A DNA stretch of 64,000 bases. Source: G963720475 sp963720475. GTDB lineage: Bacteria; Actinomycetota; Thermoleophilia; Solirubrobacterales; Thermoleophilaceae. The DNA lies in the NCBI GenBank assembly GCA_963720475.1, contig OY970394.1:248001-312000 (forward strand), read 5' to 3'. The notes beneath the pieces were generated by a model. It did not search any database and had not been told where the DNA came from. It saw only the letters and a program-made list of their open reading frames with translations. Below, in pieces: positions 43,203 through 51,695 of this stretch (positions are counted from its first letter, which is position 1; each line of letters opens with the position of its first letter). Both the position numbers and the translations under genes were made by a program.

Positions 43203-43930
43203 CTACACGAGGCCTACCGCGGACCCGGGCGCTTCTTCACGACCTGATCTTTTCGCGGCGATGACGTGCGGCCACGTCAACGAGGTGTCGGCGCGATGGT
43301 CCCCACACCTGGCCCCCGGCCAGCTACGCCGTCCGTTCCGCCTGGTGGAGGGCCGATCGATACCGCGAAGGACGAGGGTGCGTAGACGAGCGCGCGGGAT
43401 CCGCTGAACCCATTCATCCAGGCCGCTGCGGTCGAAGTGATCGGGAAGCACGAGCTCGGGGAAGCGCACGGTGCCGCCGCGGGGTGCGTGGATGTAGACG
43501 GTGTCGAAGAGGGCCTTCTCGGGAGTGGCGAAATAGCCAGTCTCGGGTGAGCCCTCATAGCCGCCGAAGACCACAGGGGCCACGCGGTGACCGACGAAGG
43601 GCCCTGGCTCGGCCACCCTCGGGGCGGGCGGACGATGCGTCTGGGTCGAGCGGAAGCTCACGATATCCCGTGGCGCGCGAGCGCCGACCAAACTGAAACG
43701 TAGGCCGGGTAAGGCGCAGTCAGATACAGCGCGAGGACGGCCGGCGAGATCCGTGACTGGAGCGACCAGAGGCCGCGGCGGATCTGGCGCGCGAGGCCCG
43801 CGCGCTCGGTTGAGCGCAGGAGCTTCGCAGCCCTGTTCGAGGAAATCCCGAGCCGTGCCGCCGCCTCCTTCGTCTCGATGACCGGCTGGCCAAGAGAAAG
43901 GAGGTCGCTGTATGCCTCGGTTGCCTTCAC
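43203..43930 (-). pseudogene. abiEi: AbiEi-like antitoxin gene, broken
   Basis: The N-terminal 90 residues carry the winged-helix pattern LGQPVIETKEAAARLGISSN and GLARQIRRGLWSL, then ALYLTAPYPAYVSVWSALAR. This ends at a stop near 43660. The next frame continues with SFRSTQTHRPPAP, VAPVVFGGYEG and FATPEKALFDTVYIHAPRGG, the classic antitoxin C-terminal half. The join lacks several residues (around 43665-43672), so it is a small deletion with frameshift. The ATG at 43930 overlaps the toxin stop by 4 bp. Antitoxins of this type bind the operon promoter. Confidence 0.75.
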
Positions 43931-44633
43931 AGCAGCTCCCCGGCGACGAAATCCTGAATGGCCTCCGAGGTGCCCTGGTCGTAGAGAGCGGCGACCGAGG
44001 GCTCGAGGAATGGCAGGACCTGGGTGGTGAAGTCCGCATAGCCGAGCTCGACGGCGGCCTCGGCGGCTTGCTTTCGGACCTCGGCGGGAACGGACTCCTG
44101 GTCGAACGCTGCGCGCCGCATGAGCAGCTCGAGGTCGAAGACGTCGCGTGCCTGGGTCTCAGGCCGTTTGGCCAAGGCGATCACCTTCTGCTCGGTGGCG
44201 GGTGCTAGGTGGTAGTGCTGCACCGGGGGCGGTCGCATCGCGTAGGGTGGACGATCTCGTCAGGCACGATCTCGAGGTCGAAGCGTGTGTCACCATTCCG
44301 CGAGCTGAACTCGATTTTTGTACGGATCTTCTCCTCGTGGTCTCGGCTGGTGAAATGGACCTTCCAGCGCCGCGTGTAGTCGGTCGCTGGGCATGACATG
44401 TCCCCCTCGTAAGTGACACGATGCGGAGGAGCCGACAAGGGCGTCCGAGGAGAGCGTTCGGTCCACCTGTCGAAGGTCGCTCGCGCCATGTCGATGTTCG
44501 GAGTAGCGGGGGCTGTGAAGAAGTAGCGCAGGTTCGCTCTTAAGCACGTAGCGACCTCATCGACCTGCGTGCGCAGCACGGCCAGGAAGGCGAGATGGAA
44601 GTACTCGATGGATTGCGTGATGGTCAAAGCCAT
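43927..44633 (-). pseudogene. abiEii: AbiEii-like nucleotidyltransferase toxin gene, broken
   Basis: The start SIEYFHLAFLAVLRTQVDEV and ANLRYFFTAPATPNIDMA, then KIEFSSRNGDTRFDLEIVPD, match the AbiEii/DUF1814 toxin. The key KGG(A/T)xL nucleotide-binding motif is lost: the strand reads through TACGTGCTTAAG (YVLK in another frame) directly into GCGAACCTG. A second indel near 44247 separates the C-terminal half (VQHYHLAPATEQKVIALAKR, ARDVFDLELLMRR). It is therefore inactive. The order toxin-then-antitoxin is opposite to the usual abiE operon. Confidence 0.78.
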
Positions 44634-44640
44634 GATCTAA

Positions 44641-44680
44641 CGATACAGCAAAGTGCTTTATATGTCACTTTCTCGTATCG
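44641..44680. promoter_or_regulatory. Large dyad operator upstream of the AbiE-like pair
   Basis: CGATAC-N3-AAAGTG-N10-CACTTT-N3-GTATCG: all 12 outer and inner arm positions pair. The AT-rich centre contains a TATAAA-like -10 on the minus strand. The dyad ends 8 bp from the toxin start. AbiEi antitoxins are known to repress their operon through inverted repeats at the promoter, so this is a candidate binding site that has outlived its gene. Confidence 0.65.
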
Positions 44681-44801
44681 CTAACGCTTGGGGGCTTCTC
44701 CTGGGACACTAGTTAGGCTTTTGGTTCGGCGGGTGCGGGACAACCGCCTCGCGGCCGGGACTTAGGGAGCCGGGCGTCGCTTCTCTGAGATCATCACCTC
44801 G

Positions 44802-45266
44802 ATGTCTTCCTCCTTCGTGGGGCGGGAACTCAGGGCGGTGGTCGTTCCTCAGCGACAGCCTGCGGAAGGAATCCAGATCATCGCTATCGAGCTCTACGCG
44901 GACGGTCTGATCGTCCGGTGGCTCGATACCGCGCCATCGAGCCCCGCCCCAGGGGAACATCCGATCGGAGATCCTCCACTGTGGTCGAAAGTGAAAGATC
45001 GGCTCGGCTTCTCAGAACCAGGCGAGTTGAGCTTGGCACAAAGCATCTCGATCTCCGCCTACGGCGGCGACGAGTTCAAGGTGGAGGACGACGTCGGAAC
45101 GCGATACTGGTCGGACGGTGGAAGCGGGAGCGGCACCCTGGCGGTATGGCGAGGTGAGATGCCCTTTGTTCCACCGGTGCCGTCCCGAGCCACCCGTCTG
45201 CTCATTACAGGCGCGGGTGTTTCAGTACAGGTGGGCTGCCGCGGCGCTCAACAGATCACTGACTAG
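44802..45266 (+). CDS. Hypothetical protein
   Basis: The product has 154 residues. The N-terminal half is beta-rich (GRELRAVVVPQRQPAEGIQI, IAIELYADGLIVRWL). A loop with ISISAYGGDEFKVEDDVGTRY follows, and the protein ends LLITGAGVSVQVGCRG. No signal peptide or membrane segment is visible. The pattern is that of a small beta-sandwich, and no family is recognised. Coding appearance is good (no breaks, ordinary codon use for the island). It is the last intact gene before the abnormal stretch that follows. Confidence 0.68.
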   Translation: MSSSFVGRELRAVVVPQRQPAEGIQIIAIELYADGLIVRWLDTAPSSPAPGEHPIGDPPLWSKVKDRLGFSEPGELSLAQSISISAYGGDEFKVEDDVGTRYWSDGGSGSGTLAVWRGEMPFVPPVPSRATRLLITGAGVSVQVGCRGAQQITD

Positions 45267-46163
45267 CGAGCGAGAACGTGAAGGTGGGTAAGTGGGAAGA
45301 AGAGTGATAGGAGGAGGAAGGGAGGCAGAAGCGAATGTGCGGGAGTAGGCGCAGCGTGTGTGCGTAGATGCGAAGCTGTGATGATGGGCGAGCGCGCATG
45401 ATGGTGGGAAAATAGGTACCCCGTTTGACTAACGTGCAGAGCGGAGGCGATCGCTCGCGTGCAGAAAAGTGCACACTCGCGCGTCAGCGGAAGGTGTAGT
45501 CAGCGATACATCCGAGCACGATGCTCGGTAGGCGTGTGCGCGAGGCGCGAGGGCGTATTCGGAGGTGCCGCTCACGCGGGTTAGGCTCGGCAGCTCTGTC
45601 GACGGGCTAGGAAAATGCCGCTCCGTGCCTGCCGCCTCGGCCGCGCGGCGCTGATGGTGGCGTGGAGACGACACCGACGGTGACCGAGACCGCCGACACG
45701 TGGTGATGTCCGATCGCGCGGCGACCACGAGCGAAGGCTCTCGACGGATCACGGAAGAGGACAAGGGAGTGGAGAGGAAGCAATGGATCGGCAACAGGCG
45801 CGCCAAGCAGAACACGCGAGCGTGGGGAACGAGGCGGCGAGACGAGATCGAGAGTCAAGAAGAGGAGGGAGGAACCCCACGACGCCACGCCCCGTCCAAC
45901 CAGGCACAGCGAGACGCAGGCCAAGCAGACAGCGAGCGAACAGACCGAAACGCGGCATCACACCCCCCGGAGGCAGGAGGCGAGCGCTCCAAGCCGGGAG
46001 ACGAGAAGCGCAAACACAGCGGCAAGCACGAAACGCGAGAGATCGCGAGAGACCAAGACAACCAGCGCAACTCCAATCACACAACGATAACCCAACTCAC
46101 AACAAACCACAACTCACAATACTCAAACAATAATAATAAAAAAAAAGGGAGGGAAGCTCTCCT
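45267..46163. other. Composition-anomalous stretch without convincing genes
   Basis: About 0.9 kb unlike the rest of the window. 45270-45420 is G-rich and C-poor. 45700-46163 is strongly T-depleted, passing from purine-rich to A/C-rich and ending in AAT triplets and a run of A before GGGAGGG. The stretch ends exactly at an NTF2-like gene junction (46165-46200). Open frames here lack family patterns. It may be a degenerate spacer, or low-quality sequence joined in assembly. Confidence 0.6.
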
Positions 46164-46569
46164 GCGACATCGCCCGCGAGTATCGCGCTACTCCGACAAC
46201 CCCATCAGCGCACGGTGATGTGTGCGTGACGTCTTTGAACACTCGGTTGCAGTGCCTTGTAGCGGGCACGCTTCTTCCCGCTGTGCGGGGCGGTATCGCG
46301 CTGAGTTCGGGCGCTGACCCGTCAAGGAGTTCCGCCGTATCCTCAAGGACGGCCGCGCGCTGACGGTTCGTGCTGACGTTCTCTGCCCGTTCCTGGAGCC
46401 TGTTCAAACGATCCTGGAAGCTCGCACATGCCTCGTTCGCATCGTCCTTGAAGCCGCGCTGAACGGTCCCCGAAGCGTCGGCCTCTGGTTTCGCGACACT
46501 AGCTGGTGGCGCAACGAGTACGGCTCCTGCGACCGCGAGTGCAATGCCTAGCCGTCCGATGTGACCCAT
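46123..46569 (-). CDS. Secreted protein, 3' end replaced
   Basis: GGGGAGGGG stands just before ATG 46569. A signal peptide (GIALAVAGAVLVAPPASVA) leads to a helical mature part (DDANEACASFQDRLNRLQER, then AAVLEDTAELLDG). The pattern of an early Cys followed by two helices resembles the lipoprotein encoded at 47705-48224. After about residue 120 the frame runs into NTF2-like junction sequence (VARYSRAMSQES) and a poly-T-derived tail (FPPFFFIIIV), so the natural C-terminus is lost. A copy of the ATCGCGCA repeat element lies 63 bp upstream. Confidence 0.6.
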   Translation of the reverse strand: MGHIGRLGIALAVAGAVLVAPPASVAKPEADASGTVQRGFKDDANEACASFQDRLNRLQERAENVSTNRQRAAVLEDTAELLDGSAPELSAIPPRTAGRSVPATRHCNRVFKDVTHTSPCADGVVGVARYSRAMSQESFPPFFFIIIV

Positions 46570-46632
46570 CCCCTCCCCTTTCTGCGCTTAACCTCTCACA
46601 TGGGCCAACTAGTAGCGATTAGCCAAACGCCC

Positions 46633-46660
46633 TGCGCGATGGTTGCGCGATAGTCGCGCC
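46633..46660 (-). repeat. Island upstream element, copy 1
   Basis: The plus strand reads TGCGCGATGGT then TGCGCGATAGT then CGCG: two 8-bp TGCGCGAT units 11 bp apart (ATCGCGCA on the minus strand). It lies 63 bp upstream of the secreted-protein start at 46569 and also 16 bp upstream of the plus-strand gene at 46677. Three more copies occur in the island. Confidence 0.65.
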
Positions 46661-46676
46661 GTTCTAGCGTCTTGAC

Positions 46677-47537
46677 ATGGCACACATCAACGCGCGGCGA
46701 GCCAACGCGGCAGCGTTACTGACGGTGTGGCGGGTGCTGGAAGCTCTCTGCGCGGGCGTAGTGAGGTACGGCTTCGAGGGCTTCGTTCAGATCACCGAAC
46801 AGATCATAGACGCGCTCCAACGGATAGCGGTAGCGGCAACGCAGAAGCGCGTAGAGTGCACGAATAGCGCGAGCGACAACTGGCTCGACTATGTCGCTGC
46901 TTTGGGCGGGGTTGTAGGGGGGATTGCGGCAGTAGTAGCGCTCATAGTTGCACTGCGGAGCGCAAAGGACGCAGAGCGGAGCGCAGTCGCTGCAGAGCGA
47001 ACAGTTAACGCGGCAGAGAGGAGTGCAGAGTTAAGAGAGGCAGCTGCCAAGCACGCTAAGGAGGAGCTAGAAATACAAACCGCCGCGTGGGAAGCCGAGC
47101 AAGCCGAGCGAACAAACACACGAATGCGAGGTTGGTCATCCGGTGAGCTATCCGTTGAGTACGGATCCAACGAAGAGGACGCTGCAGGTTGTCGTGGAGT
47201 TCGGCTTCAAGAACGTCGGCACCAAGCCAGCCGCAGGTGCTTGTGAGCTTCTTTGCATGGGCGACCTGCAGATTCACCGATGTAGTGACAGGCACGGGGA
47301 CGGTACCTTCTCGGTCGCGGTCGCAGAGACTTGGGAGCCGGACCGAGCTGGTGTCGATCAAAAGTGGCGCTCTTCGACCTGCACCAGGACGCCGCGATGA
47401 ACATCTCTTACCTCTGGTACGTCCGCCTCTCCGGCGGTACACGCGGCTCCTACCCTATTCGCTGCAAGATCGTCCACGCCGAAGCGCCTGGCGGGGGAGG
47501 CATCCGAGATGCGACAGTCGACCTCGGCACCGCCTAG
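46677..47537 (+). pseudogene. Membrane/coiled-coil hypothetical gene with several frameshifts
   Basis: The first 155 codons encode a transmembrane helix (YVAALGGVVGGIAAVVALIV) and a coiled coil (AKDAERSAVAAERTVNAAER). From about 47130 the sense moves between frames: DPTKRTLQVVVEFGFKNVGT, then VLVSFFAWATCRFTDVVTG, then FDLHQDAAMNISYLWYVRLS to the end IRDATVDLGTA. At least three indels between 47130 and 47350 are needed. Similar tandem parts suggest one original protein of about 285 residues. No function is recognised. Confidence 0.55.
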
Positions 47538-47704
47538 GTAAGTACGGCCCGAACGCTTCGAGCGCACGTTCGTGGTCGAGCGGCAGGCCCGACGCATGGC
47601 GGCCGGGCAACATTCCCGGCTCGGACGGCTAAAGGGTGCCGTCTACGCACCTCGTAGCCGCGATGACGGTTCGCGTCACAGCCGCTCCTCGACTCTAAGC
47701 CTCA

Positions 47705-48224
47705 CTACTCGGACCCACATTTCGCAAAGCCGAGATCCAGGGCAATTTGATCTTGTCGATTTGGCCGCTTCAGTTCGGTCGCAGCGCGCTTAATGTCTGA
47801 GACGTTCTCCGCTTCAGCTGCAAGCTTGATGTCGCTCAGGAGTCCAAGCTGCACGCCGACCGCTGCGAGGTATTGGCGGAACTTTATTTCGTATATCAGG
47901 CGGCGGCTCAAGCTTCGCGAACTCGTAGACCGTCCCGATCGTAAATTCCTGGTCTGTGCCGACTCCGCTCGATCGTCCAGGTAGCGCCCTAAGCCGATCA
48001 TTTAGAGCGTCAAGAGCGGGGTTGCGGCGCTCACAAATCGCATCCGCTTGCTTGATGAACTTTTCGGCGCTCTCCACACCCGATTGGTCGTCGGTGGTTG
48101 TTGCGCTGCTCGGGGCCGTTTCCCTTGCCGTCGTTGTGTCGGCAGACTTTTCATCGCCTCCGCATCCCGCGAACGCCACGATGAGTAGCAGCCAGACGAA
48201 CGGAGGAAGCGCGATGCGCACCAT
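47705..48224 (-). pseudogene. Lipoprotein gene with one frameshift
   Basis: The signal peptide has a lipobox (LLLIVAFAGC, Cys 20), then a Thr/Ala spacer and helical segments FIKQADAICERRNPALDALN and VYEFAKLEPPPDIRNKV. One extra base near 47878-47882 moves the sense to another frame that continues YLAAVGVQLGLLSDIKLAAE and ends DLGFAKCGSE. The repaired protein would have about 172 residues. It is likely a surface lipoprotein of unknown role. A copy of the repeat element lies 49 bp upstream. Confidence 0.6.
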
Positions 48225-48273
48225 GCGCCGCGACTCTACCCCGGTCGGGCGCTGCGGGGATCAAGCTGGAGAC

Positions 48274-48294
48274 GGTTGCGCGATAGTCGCAACC
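48274..48294 (-). repeat. Island upstream element, copy 2 (perfect hairpin form)
   Basis: GGTTGCG-CGATAGT-CGCAACC forms a perfect 7-bp stem with a 7-nt loop (8 bp with the next pair). It keeps the second half of the element and its TCTAGCGT flank but lacks the first 11-bp unit. It lies 49 bp upstream of the lipoprotein start at 48224. Confidence 0.6.
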
Positions 48295-48471
48295 GGTCTA
48301 GCGTGCCAGCGCGGCCCATAAGAGCGACTCACTAACCGAGCGAATCTCGCTGGAAGACGAGAGCCACGGACGCATCGCCGACTAGATGACGAGGCCCGCC
48401 CGGTGCGCGACCAGGGCGGACGGACTGTGGCCCGGTTGCGCTGGCCGACCTGCGCGGTTAGCTTTTGCGCC

Positions 48472-48948
48472 GTGGACGCGGACTTGGTCGCCTTGGCAAG
48501 GGCCGCCGAAGAGGGGCGGAAGTGCCCAGAGGTCTACCTCCTACTCGCCGGGAACATCATGCTCGTCGGGACACCATTTACGCGCGGCCAGTTCTGGCAG
48601 ATGAATGAGGAGTACTATCGAAAGGCAGTCGAGTCGAACTTGAGGCGACACGCTGGCAGGCGAGTAAAGAAGGATGAGAAGCCAGAAGTACTCAGCGAGG
48701 TCATCGACCCTCTTCAAGCCACCATCGACTCGGTGAAGGATGCCTCATCTGACGGTGACTCGCCGTCCGCACTGTGCCTCTGGAATGCGCGCTGGATGCC
48801 CCTCGGCGGCGGGACAGGCGTCCAAGTGGATGCTCTCCGTGTGCCGCTGGATTCCGTGGCCGCTTGGTGGGTGCATGGTGCGCGGGAAGTCAAGGACACG
48901 AACTTCTCGTTCTTTATCGGGGCCGTGGTCCCAATCGGCGGAGACTGA
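48472..48948 (+). CDS. Hypothetical protein
   Basis: This predicts 158 residues from GTG 48472. The N-terminal half is helical with EVYLLLAGNIMLVGTPFTRG and QFWQMNEEYYRKAVESNLRR. The C-terminal half is beta-rich with ALCLWNARWMPLGGGTGVQV and FSFFIGAVVPIGGD. The frame continues upstream to 48403, but the first codons there look like noise. No family is recognised; intact and plausible. Confidence 0.6.
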   Translation: MDADLVALARAAEEGRKCPEVYLLLAGNIMLVGTPFTRGQFWQMNEEYYRKAVESNLRRHAGRRVKKDEKPEVLSEVIDPLQATIDSVKDASSDGDSPSALCLWNARWMPLGGGTGVQVDALRVPLDSVAAWWVHGAREVKDTNFSFFIGAVVPIGGD

Positions 48949-49070
48949 CCTCGGGCTGCTCGTCTTGCCCGTTGTGACCTGCGGCGAGGACGACGCGAAA
49001 CCGCCGAAACAGCCGCTCTGACTCTGTAACTCCGGTTACGATTTCGCCATTCGACTCGGAGGGGGCAGCA

Positions 49071-49507
49071 ATGGGTACTCGCAGCGTGCGTTCATGGGTG
49101 ATCTTCGCGATCCTCGCGCTCGGAGGCGTCGGGGTGGCAGGGTGCGAGGAGTCCAACAAGGACGAGCCGGAGACGGTCGTCAGCACTGAAACCGAGACGG
49201 CTCCACCGGCTTCCGACACCACGGAGGAGAGTCGCGCCGTCAGACGAGGCGAGCGATTCCGGCTCGGATTCAGGCGGCAAAAGGCGATATCACTGTCCCG
49301 GATGTGGTGGGCAAAGATCACCAACTCGCTCAGGACACGATGCAGGCTGAGGGCCTCTATAGCCTCGCGGAGGAGGACGCCACCGGGCAAGGGCGGCTGT
49401 TGATCGTTGACCGCAACTGGACGGTGGTCGAGCAAGATCCTCCGGCTGGAACCAAGGTGAGTGAGGATCAGACCATCACTCTGCACGCAAAGAAGGACGG
49501 CGAGTAA
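49071..49507 (+). pseudogene. PASTA-domain lipoprotein gene with frameshifts
   Basis: The signal peptide has lipobox VGVAGC. A Thr/Glu spacer (ETETAPPASDTTEE) follows, then in another frame APSDEASDSGSDSGG, then a PASTA domain in the third: ITVPDVVGKDHQLAQDTMQA, ending VVEQDPPAGTKVSEDQTITL. Indels lie near 49227 and in an A-run at 49274-49277. PASTA domains bind peptidoglycan or muropeptides in kinases and cell-wall proteins; here a lone domain on a lipoprotein. Confidence 0.6.
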
Positions 49508-49629
49508 AGACCTAAAAAAAAAAATAACCTATCGACTCGTCGCCGCCTGCTCCCCGACAAGGACTGCTCGCTCGCCAGCGTTCGACAGAAAAGGGGCCGT
49601 GGGATAGCTATGGGAAAGTTTTGGGCGGT

Positions 49630-50332
49630 TATCCTGACGTTCAGGGACGTTCGCTGACGTTACGTCCTTGTAGGTCCCGGCTGACACGGCACTATCGCCA
49701 CTCGACCCTGGGAATTGACGAACAATTCCGCGCCGGAATCGTAGATCGAAAAAAGACCGCCGTCGTTGGTCCATTCGAGTGTGGAATCGACCTCCACCTC
49801 GATGCTCCCGAGCGACTTGCCGCCGTTGCCCGAGAACGTCATCGTCCGGGCGGCGATCTTCTCGGCCTCCCGCTGGCGCTGGCGCTGCTTCTCGGCGGCG
49901 GCCTCAGCCTCTTCCTCGGCCTCCGTTTCTCGCGCTCTCGCCGTGCCTCCTCTCGCTCACGCGCTACTACCTTCGGATCGCGGGGCCGCTCGACCTTGAA
50001 AGTGACGACGCTGTAATCGAAGCGCTCCTTCTGGCCCTTGACCGTGATCGTGTTCTCGCGTGGATGAGCGGCACCTCGCGCGAGAACCGCCCGTTTTGCG
50101 TGGGCACGCGACTGTTTTCGTCCACGATGACCGTCGCGTCTGGCGGGGTAACTCGGCCGCGAACCTTGATCCAGGGCTTGTCGTGCGGAACTTCGTTACG
50201 GCGTTGTAGCTCGGCCTGAACTCGGTGAACATGACGCTCTTTGACTGCTCGTCGCCCCCGTCCCCATTGCCGCAGCCAACGGCTACGCCCGCCAGTGAGG
50301 AGCGAGATGATCGAGGCCAGCGTCACCCGCAT
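49630..50332 (-). pseudogene. Secreted protein gene with multiple frameshifts
   Basis: Readable blocks across frames, 5' to 3': MRVTLASIISLLTGG (signal start), VPHDKPWIKVRGRVTPPDAT and VIVDENSRVPTQNGRFSREV, a Glu/Arg/Ala-rich coiled coil, then MTFSGNGGKSLGSIEVEVDS, TLEWTNDGGLFSIYDSGAEL and SAGTYKDVTSANVP. The last part is a beta domain seen in several actinobacterial exported proteins (FSGNG...TLEWTNDG). At least four indels break it. The gene is probably dead. Confidence 0.55.
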
Positions 50333-50347
50333 CGTTCTTTGCCCCCT

Positions 50348-50839
50348 TTAGTACGAGTTCTTGCTGGTCAGCTTCCCGGCGTCAAAACAGAACTGGTAGA
50401 AGTCGCCCTGACCTAGCTCCTGGTCCTTCTCGTTGTAGTAGATGCAGGAGGACTTGGACGCCTCCTCGCCTGGAAGTCCCTCGTTCTGGAAGTCCTGGGC
50501 ATCGCCTGGCGAGCCGAAGCGATCCTCGATCTCGCTCTGAGTGGTGCCGAGACCTGTTTCGTCGAACTGGCCGCGCGTGATCGCATGCTCGTTCTGTTCG
50601 TCCTCGGCCCCGCTGATGACCAGAGCGCACGCCCCGATGCCCAGGACGCCCAAGCCCAAGACGACCAAGACAGAGATGAGGCATCCCTTCCCGATGCCCC
50701 CTCCCTTTTTCTGTTGCGGGACCTGCTGCGCCGCAGGCGCTCGCTGGTCGGTCCACTGCGCGCCATCCCAATAGCGCTGCGTGCCCGGTTGCTCAGGATC
50801 TGGGTACCACCCCGCCGGTTGCTGCTGCGATCCCTCCAT
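50348..50839 (-). CDS. DUF2510 membrane protein
   Basis: This intact 163-residue protein has the DUF2510 tryptophan motif QPAGWYPDPEQPGTQRYWDG at 7-26. A Gln/Ala/Lys linker follows, then one transmembrane helix (CLISVLVVLGLGVLGIGACA) and an extracytoplasmic domain (FDETGLGTTQSEIEDRFGSP to YYNEKDQELGQGDFYQFCFD) that looks like a SmpA/OmlA-type small domain. DUF2510 occurs on actinobacterial membrane proteins of unknown role. A repeat element copy lies 71 bp upstream. Confidence 0.82.
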   Translation of the reverse strand: MEGSQQQPAGWYPDPEQPGTQRYWDGAQWTDQRAPAAQQVPQQKKGGGIGKGCLISVLVVLGLGVLGIGACALVISGAEDEQNEHAITRGQFDETGLGTTQSEIEDRFGSPGDAQDFQNEGLPGEEASKSSCIYYNEKDQELGQGDFYQFCFDAGKLTSKNSY

Positions 50840-50910
50840 TTGCGTGTCCCTCCACTTACCTCGGAAATCAACGCGACCCTACCCCACCTCGGAGGTACTC
50901 GATACCACGC

Positions 50911-50939
50911 TGCGCGATGGTTGCGCGATAGTCGCGACC
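50911..50939 (-). repeat. Island upstream element, copy 3
   Basis: TGCGCGATGGT-TGCGCGATAGT-CGCGACC on the plus strand, with the further shared block TCAGGCGGTCTCCAGCGGTC beginning at 50944. Together this forms a duplication of about 70 bp with copy 4. It lies 71 bp upstream of the DUF2510 gene start. Confidence 0.65.
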
Positions 50940-51043
50940 CTCTTCAGGCGGTCTCCAGCGGTCTTGAGCGGCAACACCCCCCACTCGCCCCGCGCTACCG
51001 CTCACAAAGTTGCGCTAGCAAGCGCTGGAAACGCTCTACAAAG

Positions 51044-51112
51044 CGGAGGGAGAGGGATTCGAACCCTCGAAGGACGAAAACGCCCTTAACGGTTTTCGAG
51101 ACCGCCCCGTTC
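51044..51112 (-). repeat. 69-nt copy of the tRNA-Ser(CGA) 3' part
   Basis: Identical to 53251-53319 without a mismatch, then it diverges. It covers the acceptor 3' strand, T arm, variable arm and anticodon arm but lacks the D arm and 5' strand, so it cannot be a working tRNA. It joins an NTF2-like gene fragment on one side and the CTCTACAAAG flank on the other. This is the standard mark of site-specific integration into a tRNA gene. Confidence 0.85.
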
Positions 51113-51208
51113 GACGTCTGGATGCATCAGCCCGAGGAACGCATGCAAGTTCCGATTCCGCAGGGCTTCGTGCGCTTGATGGAGCAAATCCACGTTCTCC
51201 TGCGACAT
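51113..51208 (-). pseudogene. 5' fragment of an NTF2/SnoaL-like gene
   Basis: The minus strand reads MSQENVDLLHQAHEALRNRN, then LHAFLGLMHPDVE, the standard start of the family, and then enters the tRNA fragment at 51112. The 3' part is gone. The junction lies in a short GAACGGGG stretch shared with the tRNA. Confidence 0.75.
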
Positions 51209-51313
51209 CGCCCGCGCAGTATCGCCGTTGTAGCGTCCGCTGCACGAAATGGCGCGGTTTGAAAGCGGCCAGGCGGGGGATTCCCTCCTGCCAGCCCAAA
51301 AGAGGAGAGTCAC

Positions 51314-51496
51314 ATGTTCGAGAGCCCAGAGAACCCGCCCGGCCAGCCCGGCGAGCCGCCGCCCGCAGACGGCGAGCCCGCAGGGAACGACGGAAACGAC
51401 GTCGAGCAGGTCGAGAGCGGCGAGCAGGAGGCCGGATCGACCGAGCAGGAGGCGGACAACGCCGTCGAGCGCGAGAACGAGGCTCTAGAGGGCTAG
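51314..51496 (+). CDS. Small acidic protein
   Basis: The product has 60 residues. AGAGGAGA lies 5 bp before ATG 51314. It begins MFESPENPPGQPGEPPPADG and continues Glu/Gln/Asp-rich (VEQVESGEQEAGSTEQEADN). It is probably disordered with a net charge near -15. No family is recognised. It lies between two NTF2-like fragments; the clear ribosome-binding site supports a real gene. Confidence 0.5.
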   Translation: MFESPENPPGQPGEPPPADGEPAGNDGNDVEQVESGEQEAGSTEQEADNAVERENEALEG

Positions 51497-51551
51497 CAAG
51501 TCCGGTCCCCCAGATCAAGGCAGTAGGGCGCGCCCGATCCTGCGACATCGC

Positions 51552-51692
51552 CTACTCCGACAGCCCCACGGCTTCGAGGGCTTCGGCAGGGGTCGAATAC
51601 CAAGTCAGCCGTTGAATCTGCCCCTCGTCATTGAAGGAATAGATGACTCCGTAAAGCGCTTCCACCCAACCCTCCACGTTCTCTTTCGACAT
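51552..51692 (-). pseudogene. Internally deleted NTF2/SnoaL-like gene (46 codons)
   Basis: An open frame with intact ends: MSKENVEGWVEALYGVIYSF at the front and TWYSTPAEALEAVGLSE at the end. It keeps the family start and stop but lacks the roughly 100 central residues of the fold. Its start is 3 bp after the stop of the intact gene at 51696. It may be expressed but cannot fold as an NTF2 domain. Confidence 0.65.
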
Positions 51693-51695
51693 CGC

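Noticed and set aside
45429..46218. Several overlapping frames in the T-poor stretch
   Set aside because: They follow from skewed base composition (few stop codons) and contain no conserved motif or ribosome-binding site.
51044..51112. Second tRNA-Ser gene
   Set aside because: It lacks the D arm and 5' acceptor strand; it is an exact partial duplicate of the gene at 53251.
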